Shown here one piece after another: positions 4,807 through 5,009 of a DNA stretch of 5,009 nucleotides. The stretch covers positions 1 to 5,009 of the forward strand of contig JAATGI010000209.1 in NCBI GenBank assembly GCA_015654725.1. Reading direction: 5' to 3'. Under the pieces are notes generated by a model. The model ran no database searches, was not told the DNA's origin, and saw nothing but the letters and a program-made list of their open reading frames with translations. The number at the start of each line of letters is the position of its first letter. The stretch's first letter is position 1. Both the position numbers and the translations under genes were made by a program. Source of the stretch: Rhodospirillales bacterium. Lineage in GTDB: Bacteria; Pseudomonadota; Alphaproteobacteria; ATCC43930; CGMCC-115725.

Positions 4807-5009
4807 ATGAACCTGCAAGAATTAAAGCGCAAATCCCCCGGCGAATTGCTGCATTTCGCCGAGGAATTGCATGTCGAGAACGCGTCCTCGCTGCGTCGCC
4901 AGGACATGATGTTCGCGATCCTGAAGTCGCTCGCCGACAGCGATTCGACCATCACCGGCGACGGTGTCTTGGAAGTGTTGCAAGACGGATTCGGCTTCCT
5001 GCGCTCGCC
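4807..5009 (+). CDS. rho: Transcription termination factor Rho, N-terminal part (cut by window)
   Basis: Rho is a hexameric RNA-dependent ATPase that ends transcription at C-rich, untranslated RNA. Only 67 codons are present. They begin MNLQELKRKSPGELLHFAEE, the helical Rho N-terminal domain (about 1-45), followed by GDGVLEVLQDGFGFLRS (51-67), the start of the cold-shock-like primary RNA-binding domain. F62 and F64 in GFGFLR fall at the same positions as the RNA-contacting residues of E. coli Rho. The ATPase and secondary-site regions lie past 5009. The ATG at 4807 gives the standard N-terminus, with GGA (4796-4798) as a modest ribosome binding site. The C-rich leader suggests autoregulation. 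Confidence 0.96.
   Translation, partial: MNLQELKRKSPGELLHFAEELHVENASSLRRQDMMFAILKSLADSDSTITGDGVLEVLQDGFGFLRS

Noticed and set aside
4569..4955. 128-codon minus-strand open frame spanning the bioB-rho gap and the start of rho
   Set aside because: It is antisense to the conserved Rho N-terminus and shows no domain.

Overview
The window comes from a GC-rich alphaproteobacterium, possibly of Rhodospirillales type, although the sequence does not fix the genus. The evidence is the order of its genes: a divergently transcribed dikinase-regulatory gene (the Rickettsia RP001 family, DUF299), then hemE-hemH-hemJ, then rho. Coding DNA is roughly 60-65% G+C by eye. Six protein genes are supported, two of them cut by the window edges. 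I see no tRNA, rRNA, mobile element or CRISPR array.

Layout. Positions 1-633 (minus strand) hold a 3'-truncated pyruvate/phosphate dikinase regulatory protein gene that starts at GTG. Positions 634-1027 are a 394-base divergent intergenic region. Its right part, about 861-1027, is near 57% A+T by hand count, far richer than the genes around it. It carries near-consensus DnaA boxes, an 18-bp direct repeat, a run of five DnaA-trio-like triplets and a 7-bp inverted repeat. In Caulobacter and Rickettsia the replication origin lies exactly between this gene pair, so this is my candidate chromosomal origin and the most interesting part of the window.

Positions 1028-3596 (plus strand) are a tight haem operon: hemE (uroporphyrinogen decarboxylase), hemH (ferrochelatase) and hemJ (protoporphyrinogen oxidase), joined by two ATGA start/stop overlaps. 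Their products carry out uroporphyrinogen III to coproporphyrinogen III, protoporphyrinogen IX to protoporphyrin IX, and iron insertion. Coproporphyrinogen oxidase is not in the window. HemH ends in C-x6-C-x-C, the pattern of [2Fe-2S]-binding bacterial ferrochelatases.

Positions 3532-4572 (minus strand) encode biotin synthase (bioB), with no other biotin gene in view. It converges on hemJ and overlaps it tail to tail by 65 bases. It sits between hemJ and rho, which commonly follow one another directly in related bacteria.

Positions 4573-4806 are the divergent bioB/rho intergenic region. On the rho side there is a C-rich leader with several possible hairpins, one of which could hide the rho ribosome binding site. 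This suggests autoregulation. Positions 4807-5009 are the first 67 codons of rho, which runs off the window.
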